Origin: Brucellaceae bacterium
GTDB taxonomy: Bacteria; Pseudomonadota; Alphaproteobacteria; Rhizobiales; Rhizobiaceae
DNA: 64,000 bases
NCBI GenBank assembly: GCA_020637775.1
Contig: JACKJV010000005.1
Span: 1-64,000, forward strand
Reading direction: 5' to 3'
Shown in pieces: positions 9,148-17,265 of the stretch. Positions within the stretch are counted from its first letter, which is position 1, and every line of letters starts with the position of its first letter. The notes under the pieces are model-generated. The model had not been told where the DNA came from. It saw only the letters and a list, made by a program, of their open reading frames with translations, and made no database searches. The position numbers and the translations under genes are program-made.

Positions 9148-9163
9148 ATACAATTTCTTGTAT
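9148..9163. promoter_or_regulatory. Inverted repeat ATACAA-N4-TTGTAT before the giant RTX gene
   Basis: A perfect 6-4-6 palindrome (ATACAA at 9148-9153, TTGTAT at 9158-9163) centred about 38 bases upstream of the chosen start codon. Its position fits an operator in the 5' leader or core promoter. The regulator is unknown. Confidence 0.4.
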
Positions 9164-9187
9164 CTGAGGCCGTGGCGGGCCGTAGTT

Positions 9188-9205
9188 CATTGACGGCTGT
9201 CAATG
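9188..9205. promoter_or_regulatory. Inverted repeat CATTGAC-N4-GTCAATG upstream of the giant RTX gene
   Basis: A perfect 7-4-7 palindrome 71 bases upstream of the ATG at 9117. The core ATTGAC-N4-GTCAAT occurs again at 61966-61981 upstream of the other giant secreted protein gene. On the minus strand it contains TTGACA, a consensus -35 hexamer, so it may overlap a promoter, though no good -10 box is seen 17 bases on. Confidence 0.5.
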
Positions 9206-9261
9206 GGACAGCACCGGCCGGATGGGCGGCGCGCTTGCAGGTATTGCGGCAGGAACCGGAT

Positions 9262-9972
9262 TCAGCCAACGGCTGCATAGGCCGCGTCGGTGACGCGGTT
9301 CAATTCGCCGGTAATGTGGCGGCGCGCCGCCTCGATCGCAGCGGCATCAGCCTTCCTGTCGACGAATACCGGTTCGCCGATCCTGATACAGGCCCGGCCG
9401 AAAGGCAGGTTCATGACCGCCTTGTCCCAGGCCTTTTCGAAGCGGACATGGCGGCTGGTGGCATAGGCGAGCGGCACGACAGGGCGGCCGGATGCCATTG
9501 CCAGCCGGACGATGCCTTCGCCCGCTTCCCTCGCTTGCCCTTTGGAAATATCGGCGATGGTCGCAACGTTCATGCCCTTGCGGAGGCAGCGGACGAGGTC
9601 GATCAGCGCCTGGGCCCCGCGCTTTTCAAGCCGGATGCCATCACCATCGCGCCCGCCCGAACCGCGTATCACATGCATGCCCATGCGTTCGACCAGCATC
9701 GCGTTCAGTTCGGCATCGGCGCTGGTGGAAAGCATGGTCGCGAAAGGCATGCCACTGGGGCGCAGGAAGGGCACCATGAAGTGCTGGCCATGCCACAGCG
9801 CCACGATCACGGGGAAATCGATTCCGTCCGGCGTTTCGAGCCGGTCGGACGACGGGACAAGACGGTTCGTCCGGAAGACGAAGGCGAGCCAGGCATGCGC
9901 CAGCGCGACAAGAATGGCCGTGACAGGGCGCGACCTGAGCACGCGCTTCTTGAAACTGCGAAGCTTGGACAT
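9262..9972 (-). CDS. DUF374 lysophospholipid acyltransferase-like protein
   Basis: 236 residues starting MSKLRSFKKR; a further upstream in-frame start is rejected because it would run into the ACP promoter region. Related to the DUF374 group of the PlsC acyltransferase superfamily: an N-terminal hydrophobic segment (about residues 15-30), the ALWHGQHFMVPFL block in place of the usual HX4D motif, and the RGSGGRDGDGIR and GQAREAGEGIV blocks. It probably transfers an acyl chain to a lipid acceptor at the inner membrane. It is divergently oriented to the ACP and ketoacyl synthase genes starting at 10140, which supports a lipid-related function. The exact acceptor is unknown. Confidence 0.8.
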   Translation of the reverse strand: MSKLRSFKKRVLRSRPVTAILVALAHAWLAFVFRTNRLVPSSDRLETPDGIDFPVIVALWHGQHFMVPFLRPSGMPFATMLSTSADAELNAMLVERMGMHVIRGSGGRDGDGIRLEKRGAQALIDLVRCLRKGMNVATIADISKGQAREAGEGIVRLAMASGRPVVPLAYATSRHVRFEKAWDKAVMNLPFGRACIRIGEPVFVDRKADAAAIEAARRHITGELNRVTDAAYAAVG

Positions 9973-10139
9973 CCGGTTTTCAGCAATCCCGCAAAGGTAT
10001 GGCGAAGGCCGGCCCGGCCGGAAAGGCATGTCCCGAAGAACCGATTCGAGCCGGTGGGCTATCAAAATTACGGGCGCTGATATATGGGAGTTCAAAATCC
10101 GGGTCAAATACAGCAGTCATCAGGGTGGATCGATTTCGC

Positions 10140-10376
10140 ATGAAGGTCAGTCTCGACAGTTTCCTGCAGCTCCTGAACGAGGAATTTCCCGACAAGGGCA
10201 TCCATGCAGACACGAAAGTTGCCGAAACGGGGATCGATTCGCTCGATCTTGCCGACATCGTCTTCAAGATGGAGGACAAGTTCGGCGCCGAATACAGTCT
10301 CGATATCAACGAATTGAACATCGATGACGACGTCACCATCGGCCAGATCTACACCCTGATCAAAGAACATCCGTAA
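10140..10376 (+). CDS. Acyl carrier protein
   Basis: 78-residue acidic four-helix carrier protein. The phosphopantetheine attachment site is Ser34 in ETGIDSLDLADIVF, so it should be converted to holo-ACP and carry acyl or polyketide chains. It is not the housekeeping acpP by context (no fabD/fabG/fabF neighbours) and does not resemble the longer AcpXL of rhizobia. The stop codon lies two bases before the start of the ketoacyl synthase at 10379, so the two genes are very probably co-transcribed and the proteins partners. Confidence 0.9.
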   Translation: MKVSLDSFLQLLNEEFPDKGIHADTKVAETGIDSLDLADIVFKMEDKFGAEYSLDINELNIDDDVTIGQIYTLIKEHP

Positions 10377-10378
10377 CC

Positions 10379-11575
10379 ATGAAGCGCGTAGCAGTCACCG
10401 GCCTCGGCGTACTCACGGCGAATGCCTCGACCATTGCCGAGTTCCGCGACACCCTGGTGCAGGGTCGCGTCGCAATCGCGCCCTGTCCGATCGGCGGCCT
10501 CGTGGCGCGCGACATGCCGCTGGCGCGAATCGATGACAATGTGCTGGCGGCCAGTGGCGTGGACCTGTCTTCGCGGTTTGACCGGCTGTCGCATCTGGCG
10601 CTTGTCGCCGCCAGGGAAGCCATGGAAATGGCGGGCCTTGAAAAGGGTTCAGCCGAACTGGCGGACGCAACCATCCTGTTCGGCACAGCGCTTGGCGGCG
10701 GCAATACGCTAGAGGAAGGCTATCGCCGCTATTTCCGCGACGGGCGCAAGCCGCACCCCTTCTCGGTCCCGAAGATCATGCCAAGCGCGCCGGCGGCCGC
10801 GCTGTCGATTGCCTGGGGCATCAAGGGTCCGTCCAGCACGGTCTCCAGTGCCTGCTCATCTTCGTCGGCCGCCATTGCGGCGGGCTGCAGCGCCATCCTT
10901 TCGGGTGAGGCCGAAGTGGTCGTATCCGGGGGCACGGAATCGGCGCTGACAGAAACCATCCTCCTGGGCTGGGATCAGCTCAAGGTGGTCAGTTCCGACA
11001 CGTGCCGCCCGTTCAGCGCCACCCGCAAGGGCATGGTTCTGGGTGAAGGTGCGGCGGTGGTCATCCTGGAGAGCGAAGGCCATGCCCGCGCCCGAGGCGC
11101 ACGGATTCTGGGCTATGTTGCCGGAACCGGTGCCAGTTCGGATGCCGCCGACCTGGTCAAGCCCAGCCAGGAAGGGCAGGTCGAGGCGATCCGCAGGGCG
11201 CTGAAGCGGGCCGGCATCGGCCCGCAAGACATCGGCTATGTCAACGCGCATGGCACCGGTACGCGACAGAATGACATTGTCGAGGCAGCGACGATCCGCG
11301 CGATCTTTGGCGCAAATCCGCCGCCGGTCTCCAGCACCAAATCGATCCATGGCCACACGATCGCCGCAGCCGGTGCCATCGAGGGCATCGCCACGCTGCT
11401 GGCGCTCGAAGGCCAGTTCGCGCCGCCGACAATGAATTTCGAGGAGCCGGATCCGGAGTGCCCGCTCGACGTGGTGCCCAATGCCAGCCGGCCAGTTTCC
11501 GCAGAATTCGCGCTTTCCAACTCGTTTGCCTTTGGCGGTCACAATGTGGCGCTCATCTTGCAAAAGGCCGAATAG
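10379..11575 (+). CDS. Beta-ketoacyl-ACP synthase, KAS II (FabF-like)
   Basis: 398 residues of the thiolase-fold condensing enzyme family, catalysing decarboxylative Claisen condensation of malonyl-ACP with an acyl chain. The catalytic triad is complete: Cys159 in VSSACSSSS, His291 in NAHGTGT and His326 in KSIHGHTIAAAG. The chain is a little shorter than housekeeping FabF (about 410-420 residues). It follows the ACP gene by two bases and is followed by a DUF423 gene after 15 bases. A dedicated acyl-chain pathway rather than general fatty acid synthesis is inferred from this isolated pairing; the product is unknown. Confidence 0.9.
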   Translation: MKRVAVTGLGVLTANASTIAEFRDTLVQGRVAIAPCPIGGLVARDMPLARIDDNVLAASGVDLSSRFDRLSHLALVAAREAMEMAGLEKGSAELADATILFGTALGGGNTLEEGYRRYFRDGRKPHPFSVPKIMPSAPAAALSIAWGIKGPSSTVSSACSSSSAAIAAGCSAILSGEAEVVVSGGTESALTETILLGWDQLKVVSSDTCRPFSATRKGMVLGEGAAVVILESEGHARARGARILGYVAGTGASSDAADLVKPSQEGQVEAIRRALKRAGIGPQDIGYVNAHGTGTRQNDIVEAATIRAIFGANPPPVSSTKSIHGHTIAAAGAIEGIATLLALEGQFAPPTMNFEEPDPECPLDVVPNASRPVSAEFALSNSFAFGGHNVALILQKAE

Positions 11576-11590
11576 GGAGAGGGGCCGATC

Positions 11591-11932
11591 ATGCGTCCGG
11601 CATTCCTGATCGGCGGACTTTGCGGCGCGGGCGGCGTCGCGCTGTCGGCCTATGCGGCCCATGCGGGCGGCGAACACATCGGCACCGCCGCGCAGATGAT
11701 GCTTTTCCATGCGCCCGCCTTCCTGGCGCTGGGCCTGTTCCCGGCCGGATGGCTGCGCGGCCTTGCAATCGCACTTCTCGCCGCCGGGCTCATGCTGTTT
11801 GCGGGCGACCTGCTGGCGCGCGCGTTCACCGGCACCCGCCTGTTCCCGATGGCGGCGCCAACAGGCGGCCTGATGATGATTGGTGGTTGGCTGGCAGTCA
11901 CCGCCGCCGGGGTTTTCGCCCGGCGCGGGTGA
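11591..11932 (+). CDS. DUF423 family small membrane protein
   Basis: 113 residues, almost wholly hydrophobic, with about four predicted membrane segments, an N-terminal GAGGVALSAYAAH block and a C-terminal PTGGLMMIGGWLAV block typical of DUF423 (YgdD-like) proteins. A strong ribosome site (GGGAGAGGGG) precedes the ATG. It is last in the short ACP-KAS transcription unit and converges on the amidohydrolase gene. Molecular function is not known for the family. Confidence 0.85.
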   Translation: MRPAFLIGGLCGAGGVALSAYAAHAGGEHIGTAAQMMLFHAPAFLALGLFPAGWLRGLAIALLAAGLMLFAGDLLARAFTGTRLFPMAAPTGGLMMIGGWLAVTAAGVFARRG

Positions 11933-11948
11933 CAGGTATCAAGACGAT

Positions 11949-13152
11949 TCAATTGGTCAGGGGCAAAAGCCGTTCGGTCAGGCGTACCCAGTAGCTGACG
12001 CCATGGGGAATGGCGGCATCGTCGAAATCATAGGCCGGATGGTGAAGCGATGCGCTGTCGCCATTGCCCAGGAAGATGAAGGCGCCGGGCCGGGCGTTGA
12101 GCATGAAGGAGAAATCTTCCGCCCCCATCATCGGCGCGCAGTCGGGCACGACCTTGTCGAACCCCGCGATCTCGCGAGCGGCTTCAAGGGCCAGCCCGGT
12201 TTCCTGGGCGTGGTTGACCGTGACCGGATAGCCGGTGCGATAGGACAGCGCCGCCTTTGCGCCGAAGGCGGCCGGTACGGTCTCGATCATCGCGGCCATC
12301 CGGGCGCGCACTTCATCACGCACCGTCTCGGACAGGGTGCGCACCGTGCCCTTGAGGGCAACATTCTGCGGGATGACATTGTGTGCATCGGTGTCGGTGC
12401 GCATGGAGGTTACCGACAGGACGGCGCTTTCCACCGGATCGACCGTGCGCGACACGATGGATTGCAGGCTGGTGATGAGGTGGGCGGCGACAAGCGTGGT
12501 GTCCACCGTGGTGTGCGGCAGGGCCGCGTGGCCACCCTTCCCTTCCAGTTGAATCGAGAAGTGATCGGCTGCCGCCATGATGGGGCCGACCCGCATGGCG
12601 AACTGGCCGACAGGAAGACCCGGCAGGTTATGCATGCCGAAGACCCGCTGAATGGCGAACCGCTCCATCAGGCCATCGTCCACCATGGCCTTGCCGCCCG
12701 CCGCCTTCCCTCGGCCAGCTGAAGATAGAACAACCGTGCCGTCGAACTGCCGCGTCTGGCAAGCCATTCGGCCGCGCCCAGCAGCATGGTCGTATGCCCG
12801 TCATGGCCGCAGGCATGCCTGCCAGACGTCGTGGGCCAGAGCCTTGCCGGTGATCTCGACGATGGGCAAGGCGTCCATGTCGGCGCGCAGACCTGCTGGC
12901 CCTTCGTGTCGCTCCGCCCCTTCACCACGCCGACGACGCCGGTGCGCCTTGATCCAGTCACCACCTCGTCGCAGCCGAAATCGCGCAGCCGGTCGGCCAC
13001 AGAAACCAGCAGTGCGGTGAACGTCATAAAGCAGTTCAGGATGGGCATGCAGGGCGCGCCGCCAATCGGTCAGGTGGGTTGCCACGATGGCAGGCGATTT
13101 CGTCGTCGAACCATACGATGTCCTGAATGGTGGGCAGTTTAGGCTTTCTCAT
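11949..13152 (-). pseudogene. M20 family amidohydrolase (hippurate hydrolase type), frameshifted
   Basis: A peptidase M20D amidohydrolase of roughly 390-400 residues, broken by indels in its 5' half. The start MRKPKLPTIQDIVWFDDE is at 13152, immediately after the mfd stop codon. The homology then hops between frames: LTDWRRALHAHPELLYDVH, VADRLRDFGCDEVVTG, GLRADMDALPIVEITGKA and HACGHDGHTTMLLGAAEWLA. Metal-binding motifs DMDALP, HACGHDGH and, later, MGAEDFSFML can be read. From about 12700 down to the stop at 11949 the frame is intact (GGKAMVDDGLMERFAIQ to RLTERLLPLTN). At least five frame changes fall between 12700 and 13090. Because the adjoining mfd end is damaged in the same way, the functional gene may be whole in the organism. 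It would hydrolyse N-acyl amino acids or similar amides. Confidence 0.85.
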
Positions 13153-13153
13153 A

Positions 13154-14785
13154 CTATGCCGGCTGGCGGCGCGGCGCCAAGCCAGCCGCTGCCTCAGCCA
13201 GCCTGGCCAGTGCGTCATGACCTGGCCGCACCGGCGACGCTTTCCTGGTTCGGCAGGTCGCGCAGGGAACACGCTCTGATCCGGCCGGATCTTGGCCAGC
13301 AGCCCCTGCCCGCGATATAATGCTGAAGCGGCGGTTGGGGAACTGCCGGTCGCGGAACTGGACGACGACGCCTTTCGGTCCCGCGTCCGAGCTTTTTCCA
13401 CGGTGGCCTTGCGGCACAGCGCCTTGATATAGACGATCTTGAGCAGGTGCCGCACCTCGTCCGGGCAACGGACCAGACTTCAGTCGATGAGTTCGAGCGC
13501 TGAGCCGTCGATCTCCTGCGGTGTCGCGAGGTCGGCCAGACGGCGATAGAAGCCCGTAATGCGCAATTGCAGGTCGGCGCGCTTTCCGGAATCATGACCG
13601 ACGTGCCGACCGAAATCTGCGGCGACCATCGACATCGCTGGCGATCTCCCTCGCCATAGTTCTCCTGCACCATTTCTCCAGCATCTGCCAGTAGAGTTCA
13701 TATCCACCTCATGGTCGCTGGCCGGTGCTCTCGCCCAACAGGTTGCCGGCGCCGGAATATCTCGAGGTCATGGCTGTGGCCTGACCCGCCAGCGGTATCG
13801 AGCGATTACAGCACTGAGGCGCGGCGCTGGCAGTCGCTATCGGCATTGCAGGCGGGCAGCGTGGGCTGGGCGCGCAGTTTCGACAGCACGCGGCCCGTGA
13901 CGCTGGTAGAGCTGGAAGCCGGGCCGAACGTGTCTGCGCGATGCACGATCATCGTGGTTGGCGGTGGGAATGTCGAGGCTGGATTCTGACAATGGTGGTC
14001 GACAGAGCACATCATACTGGCCGTCATGAAGCGTTCATGATGTCATCCAGGCTCTCGCCGGCGGCAATCTGGCCATGGGCGACAGCCGCCTTTAGTTCCG
14101 GCATGTTCGGCCAGAAGGACTTGACCTCGTCCAGGTCGGCAATGCGCGGCACGACGCCAGAAGCTCTGTCCGCCGCGATAGCGCGCAGCAACGTCTCGCC
14201 GGATCCTGTCAGGTCGAACGGCGAAAATGAAGGTGCGCACGGCCATGCGGTCGACCGAGCAGATTAGTGATGAGGACAATTCACGCCCGACAATGACAGT
14301 TGCAGCGTTCGCGGGATGGGCGTGGCGAGCGTGAGAGCACATGCATCGCTTTTTCAGTTCCTTCAGCGCTCCTTGTGCTTGACGCCGAAATGCTGCTCCT
14401 CTGTCTGATAGATGAGAAGGCCAGAAGCCTTTCAAACACGCTCGTGCCGAGCAGATTATACGGTTTCCACGACAACGATATCGACCAGCACCGTCTGAAA
14501 TGCCTTCTTGGTTTCAGCCAGATCTTTGGCACCGACGAAACGCGATGCCTGGCGCACACGGTGACCGGCAGGCCGGCAGCCTGTTTCTGCGAAGGTCTTG
14601 AAATGCTGGCGGGCAAGCAGCGTGGTGGGCGACGACGGCAACCTGCAAGCCTTCCATAGCCGCCACGAAGGCGGCGAGAAGGAACATCACTTCCGTCTTG
14701 CCGAAGCCGACATCGCGCAAGACCAGCCGGTCCATCCGGCGCCGCCCAGATCCTCGATGATGGCATCGGTGGCGGCCTGCGGTCC
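13154..14785 (-). pseudogene. mfd: C-terminal helicase half of Mfd, frameshifted
   Basis: The motor and C-terminal regions of transcription-repair coupling factor can be followed in order but in shifting frames: DVGFGKTEV (Walker A, near 14710), TTLLARQHFKTFAE, ASRFVGAKDLAETKKA, VDRMAVRTFI, HYRGGQ-like text, TMIVHRADTFG, SKLRA, PQISVGTSVMIPE, YRRLADLATPQEIDG, HLLKIVYIKALCRKA and finally DAGPKGVVVQFRD with ARLAEAAAGL before the stop at 13154. Spacing between landmarks matches full-length Mfd, so no large deletion has occurred. Some almost invariant residues are also changed (for example CGDVGFGKTEVALR reads as LRDVGFGKTEVMFL). With the upstream part the gene spans 13154-16642, the normal length of about 1,160 codons. 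Confidence 0.88.
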
Positions 14786-16642
14786 TCAGTTTCCCTCCTT
14801 AGGGAAGCGGGCAGCGAATTCGCCATACAGCCCATCGGCTGGCGCCAGCTTCGGCGCGCCGCGCATTTCACGCTCTGCGGCGATCCGGATTAGCTGGCCG
14901 GCCATTTCCAGCAGCTTCTTCTTCAGCTTGGCCTTGCGCGCCTGCCAGGCCACGCCGCCAAGCCGGTCCAGCACCGCCTCGGAGGCATCCGAGCCGTAGC
15001 GCGACAGAAGATCGATATTCTCGACCGGCAGGAAGAGCTTGCCGTCGCTGGCATAATGCAATTCGAGGCAGTCATGCGGTGCGCCGGCAGCCTCGATGGT
15101 ACGCAGCCCCATGAAACGGCCAATGCCGTGTTCGGCGTGGACGACCACATCGCCGGCGGCGAGCGAGGACACTTCGGAAATGAAGTCGGCGCCCTTGCCG
15201 CGCCGTTTCGAGCGCCGGACGAGACGGTCGCCCAGCATGTCCTGCTCGGCGATCACCGCCAGACCCGGCGCGGTGAAACCGTGCTCGACGGGCAGGACCG
15301 ACAGCGCGATCGCCTGCCCCTTCAGCCGGGCCGCATCGTCCAGCGTGGCCGCAGGCTCCATGCCGCCGAGACCGTGTTCGGTCAGGATCTGCGACAGGCG
15401 GTCCAGCGATCCTTCCGTCCAGCCGGCGATGACGACCCGGTTTCCCGCCGTCCTCAAGCCGGAAACATGCCTGACAACGTGGTCGAACACATTGGCATTC
15501 GGGTCGGCGCGTTCCTCGGCGAAATTGCGCCCCTGCTGCGCACCGGCATGCAGGATGTAGCGCCCTTCGGTGAAGGGCTGGTCAAACGGTGTGAGCGTGA
15601 TGTTCAGCCGCTCGCCGGCCCGGCGCTCCGCTTCCTCGCGCGTCAGGTAAAGGCTTTCGGGCAGGACGGGGCGATAGGGCACGCCGCCGGCGAAGTCGCC
15701 CTGGTTGCGGCGCGCCTCGTAATGCTCGCGAATCTGCGCCACACGCCCGTCCAGGGCTTCATGGGCGAGGTGATCGAAAACAAAGGGTGCATGCGGGAGA
15801 AGATCGAAAACGGTTTCGAGCCCGTCGTAGAACAGCGGCAGCCAGTGCTCCATGCCGGCGAAGCGCCGGCCTTCCGTCACCGACTGGTACAGCGCGTCAT
15901 CGCGCTGGGGGGCACCGAAGGTTTCGATATAGGCGCGGCGGAAGCGGCTGATCGTCTCCGGTGTCAGCGCAACCTCGCTCATCGCTTCCAGCCGCATCTG
16001 CCTGTGCTGGCCTGTGGTGCGCTGGGTGGCGGGATCGAAGGCGCGAATCGATTCCAGCGTGTCACCGAAGAAATCGAGGCGCAGCGGCTCTTCGGAACCG
16101 GGCACGAACAGGTCGAGAATACCACCGCGCACGGCATATTCGCCGACATCGCGCACGGTGCCGGTGCGCTCGAAACCGCTGGTTTCCAGACGCCGGATCA
16201 GCATTTCCATGGCAATCTGGTTACCGGGCTTCAGGGTCAGGCTCTGGGCCGCGATGACATCGCGCGGGGGCATGCGCTGCAAAAGCGCGTTGGCCGACAT
16301 CAGAACGATCGCCCGATGCGGCCTTTCCGCCAGCGCAATCAAGCCGGCCAGTGCATCGAGGCGCCGTGCCGCGGCATCCGCGCCCGGCGAAACGCGATCA
16401 TAGGGAAGGCAATCCCAGGCCGGCAATTCCAGCACGGGCACGCCCGGCGCGGCATAGGCGAGTGCCTGGGCCAGTTGCGGAATGCGCGCGCCGTCCCTAG
16501 CCACGAAGACAAGCGGGCGGCTTGCCGCCGCCTCCTGCGAGAGACGGGCCAGGGTAAAGGCCTCGTATCCGTCGGCCACGCCATCGACGATGACGGCACG
16601 ATGGAGATCGGGCCTCACGCCGATCGGTGCAAGCAAGGTCAT
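14786..16642 (-). CDS. mfd: Transcription-repair coupling factor Mfd, intact N-terminal part
   Basis: 618 in-frame codons covering the UvrB-homology module, the RNA polymerase-interacting domain (VVHAEHGIGRFMGLRTIE near residue 500) and the start of the translocase (YGEFAARFP). Mfd displaces stalled RNA polymerase and recruits UvrA for strand-specific repair. The frame stops at 14786 just before the Walker A motif, then continues in other frames (see 13154-14785). The N-terminal part is clean, with normal conservation, so the break starts abruptly. The start MTLLAPIGVRPDLHRA at 16642 lies downstream of the repeat block and sdhE, in the order often seen in Hyphomicrobiales. Confidence 0.92.
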   Translation of the reverse strand: MTLLAPIGVRPDLHRAVIVDGVADGYEAFTLARLSQEAAASRPLVFVARDGARIPQLAQALAYAAPGVPVLELPAWDCLPYDRVSPGADAAARRLDALAGLIALAERPHRAIVLMSANALLQRMPPRDVIAAQSLTLKPGNQIAMEMLIRRLETSGFERTGTVRDVGEYAVRGGILDLFVPGSEEPLRLDFFGDTLESIRAFDPATQRTTGQHRQMRLEAMSEVALTPETISRFRRAYIETFGAPQRDDALYQSVTEGRRFAGMEHWLPLFYDGLETVFDLLPHAPFVFDHLAHEALDGRVAQIREHYEARRNQGDFAGGVPYRPVLPESLYLTREEAERRAGERLNITLTPFDQPFTEGRYILHAGAQQGRNFAEERADPNANVFDHVVRHVSGLRTAGNRVVIAGWTEGSLDRLSQILTEHGLGGMEPAATLDDAARLKGQAIALSVLPVEHGFTAPGLAVIAEQDMLGDRLVRRSKRRGKGADFISEVSSLAAGDVVVHAEHGIGRFMGLRTIEAAGAPHDCLELHYASDGKLFLPVENIDLLSRYGSDASEAVLDRLGGVAWQARKAKLKKKLLEMAGQLIRIAAEREMRGAPKLAPADGLYGEFAARFPKEGN

Positions 16643-16714
16643 GGCAGGTCCGTCCGGAAAGAGTATGTCCGCTTTTCAATGAGTCGCTGCAATGCCTTGT
16701 CTCGTTGTCTTCAC

Positions 16715-16872
16715 GCAATCCCGGACGCGAAACCGCTTCACACTTTCGCTGGAATTGCTCTTCCTTTCACCGCAATCCCGGACGCGAAACCGCTTCACAC
16801 TTTCGCTGGAATTGCTTTTCCTCTCACCGCAATCCCGGACGCGAAACCGCTTCACACTTTCGCTGGAATTGC
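16715..16872. repeat. Three tandem copies of a 44-base rhizobial-type intergenic repeat
   Basis: Units at 16715-16758, 16772-16815 and 16829-16872 are near-identical 44-base sequences that begin GCAATCCCGGACGCGAAACC and end TTTCGCTGGAATTGC, spaced by 13 similar bases (period 57). The unit ends are imperfect inverted complements (GCAATCCCGG against CTGGAATTGC), so each copy can fold. I recognise the CGGACG..AAACCGCTTCACACTTT..TGGAATTGC pattern as a common interspersed repeat of rhizobial genomes. It lies between the sdhE stop and the mfd start. Confidence 0.9.
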
Positions 16873-16878
16873 TCGGGA

Positions 16879-17166
16879 TCAGAACGTCATCCGGTCCCGA
16901 TGGGACAGGATCTTTCGATAGATTGCCGTATCATGCTCCGGCGGCACCGGCTTCTCGCCCATGATCCACTTGAACAGATCCTGATCGTTCTCGGCCATCA
17001 GCGTTTCAAGCTGATCGAGCTCCTCATCATCAAGGTCGCGAATCATGGCATCGCAGAATCCGCCGAAGACCAGATCCATCTCCCGCATGCCGCGATGCCA
17101 CGCACGAAACATGATCTTGCGCCGGCGCGTGTCGAGGTCAGCGGAGGTGTGGGTGGTTCCGGTCAT
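16879..17166 (-). CDS. sdhE: FAD assembly factor SdhE
   Basis: 95 residues of the SdhE/DUF339 family, which promotes covalent FAD attachment to succinate dehydrogenase flavoprotein. The essential RGxxE motif is present as RGMRE (residues 25-29), followed by the conserved acidic helices (DDEELDQLETLM and DQDLFKWIMG). The ATG at 17166 is used because the family begins close to this point; the open frame extends upstream without homology. It is divergent from recG (99 bases between starts) and is followed by the repeat block and mfd. Confidence 0.93.
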   Translation of the reverse strand: MTGTTHTSADLDTRRRKIMFRAWHRGMREMDLVFGGFCDAMIRDLDDEELDQLETLMAENDQDLFKWIMGEKPVPPEHDTAIYRKILSHRDRMTF

Positions 17167-17265
17167 CGCCTTGCCATGGTTTCCGATTGTCTGGGGATGC
17201 ATATAGAGGTGAAAAGCGTTCCTGTCAGCCTTTCGCGCGCGCAAGCCTCCACGTAATCTTGCCCC

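Noticed and set aside
12650..14800. True pseudogenes of mfd and the amidohydrolase
   Set aside because: The damage has sharp limits that ignore the gene border, landmark spacing is kept, and no large deletion or insertion element is seen. Sequence error is the better explanation, so decay is not claimed.
16715..16872. CRISPR array
   Set aside because: The spacers are only 13 bases and nearly identical to each other, there are three units only, and the unit is a known type of dispersed rhizobial repeat. No cas genes are present.
15056..16921. Long plus-strand frame opposite mfd and through the repeats
   Set aside because: It is antisense to the well-conserved Mfd N-terminal part; the end of the frame is only the translated 57-base repeat.
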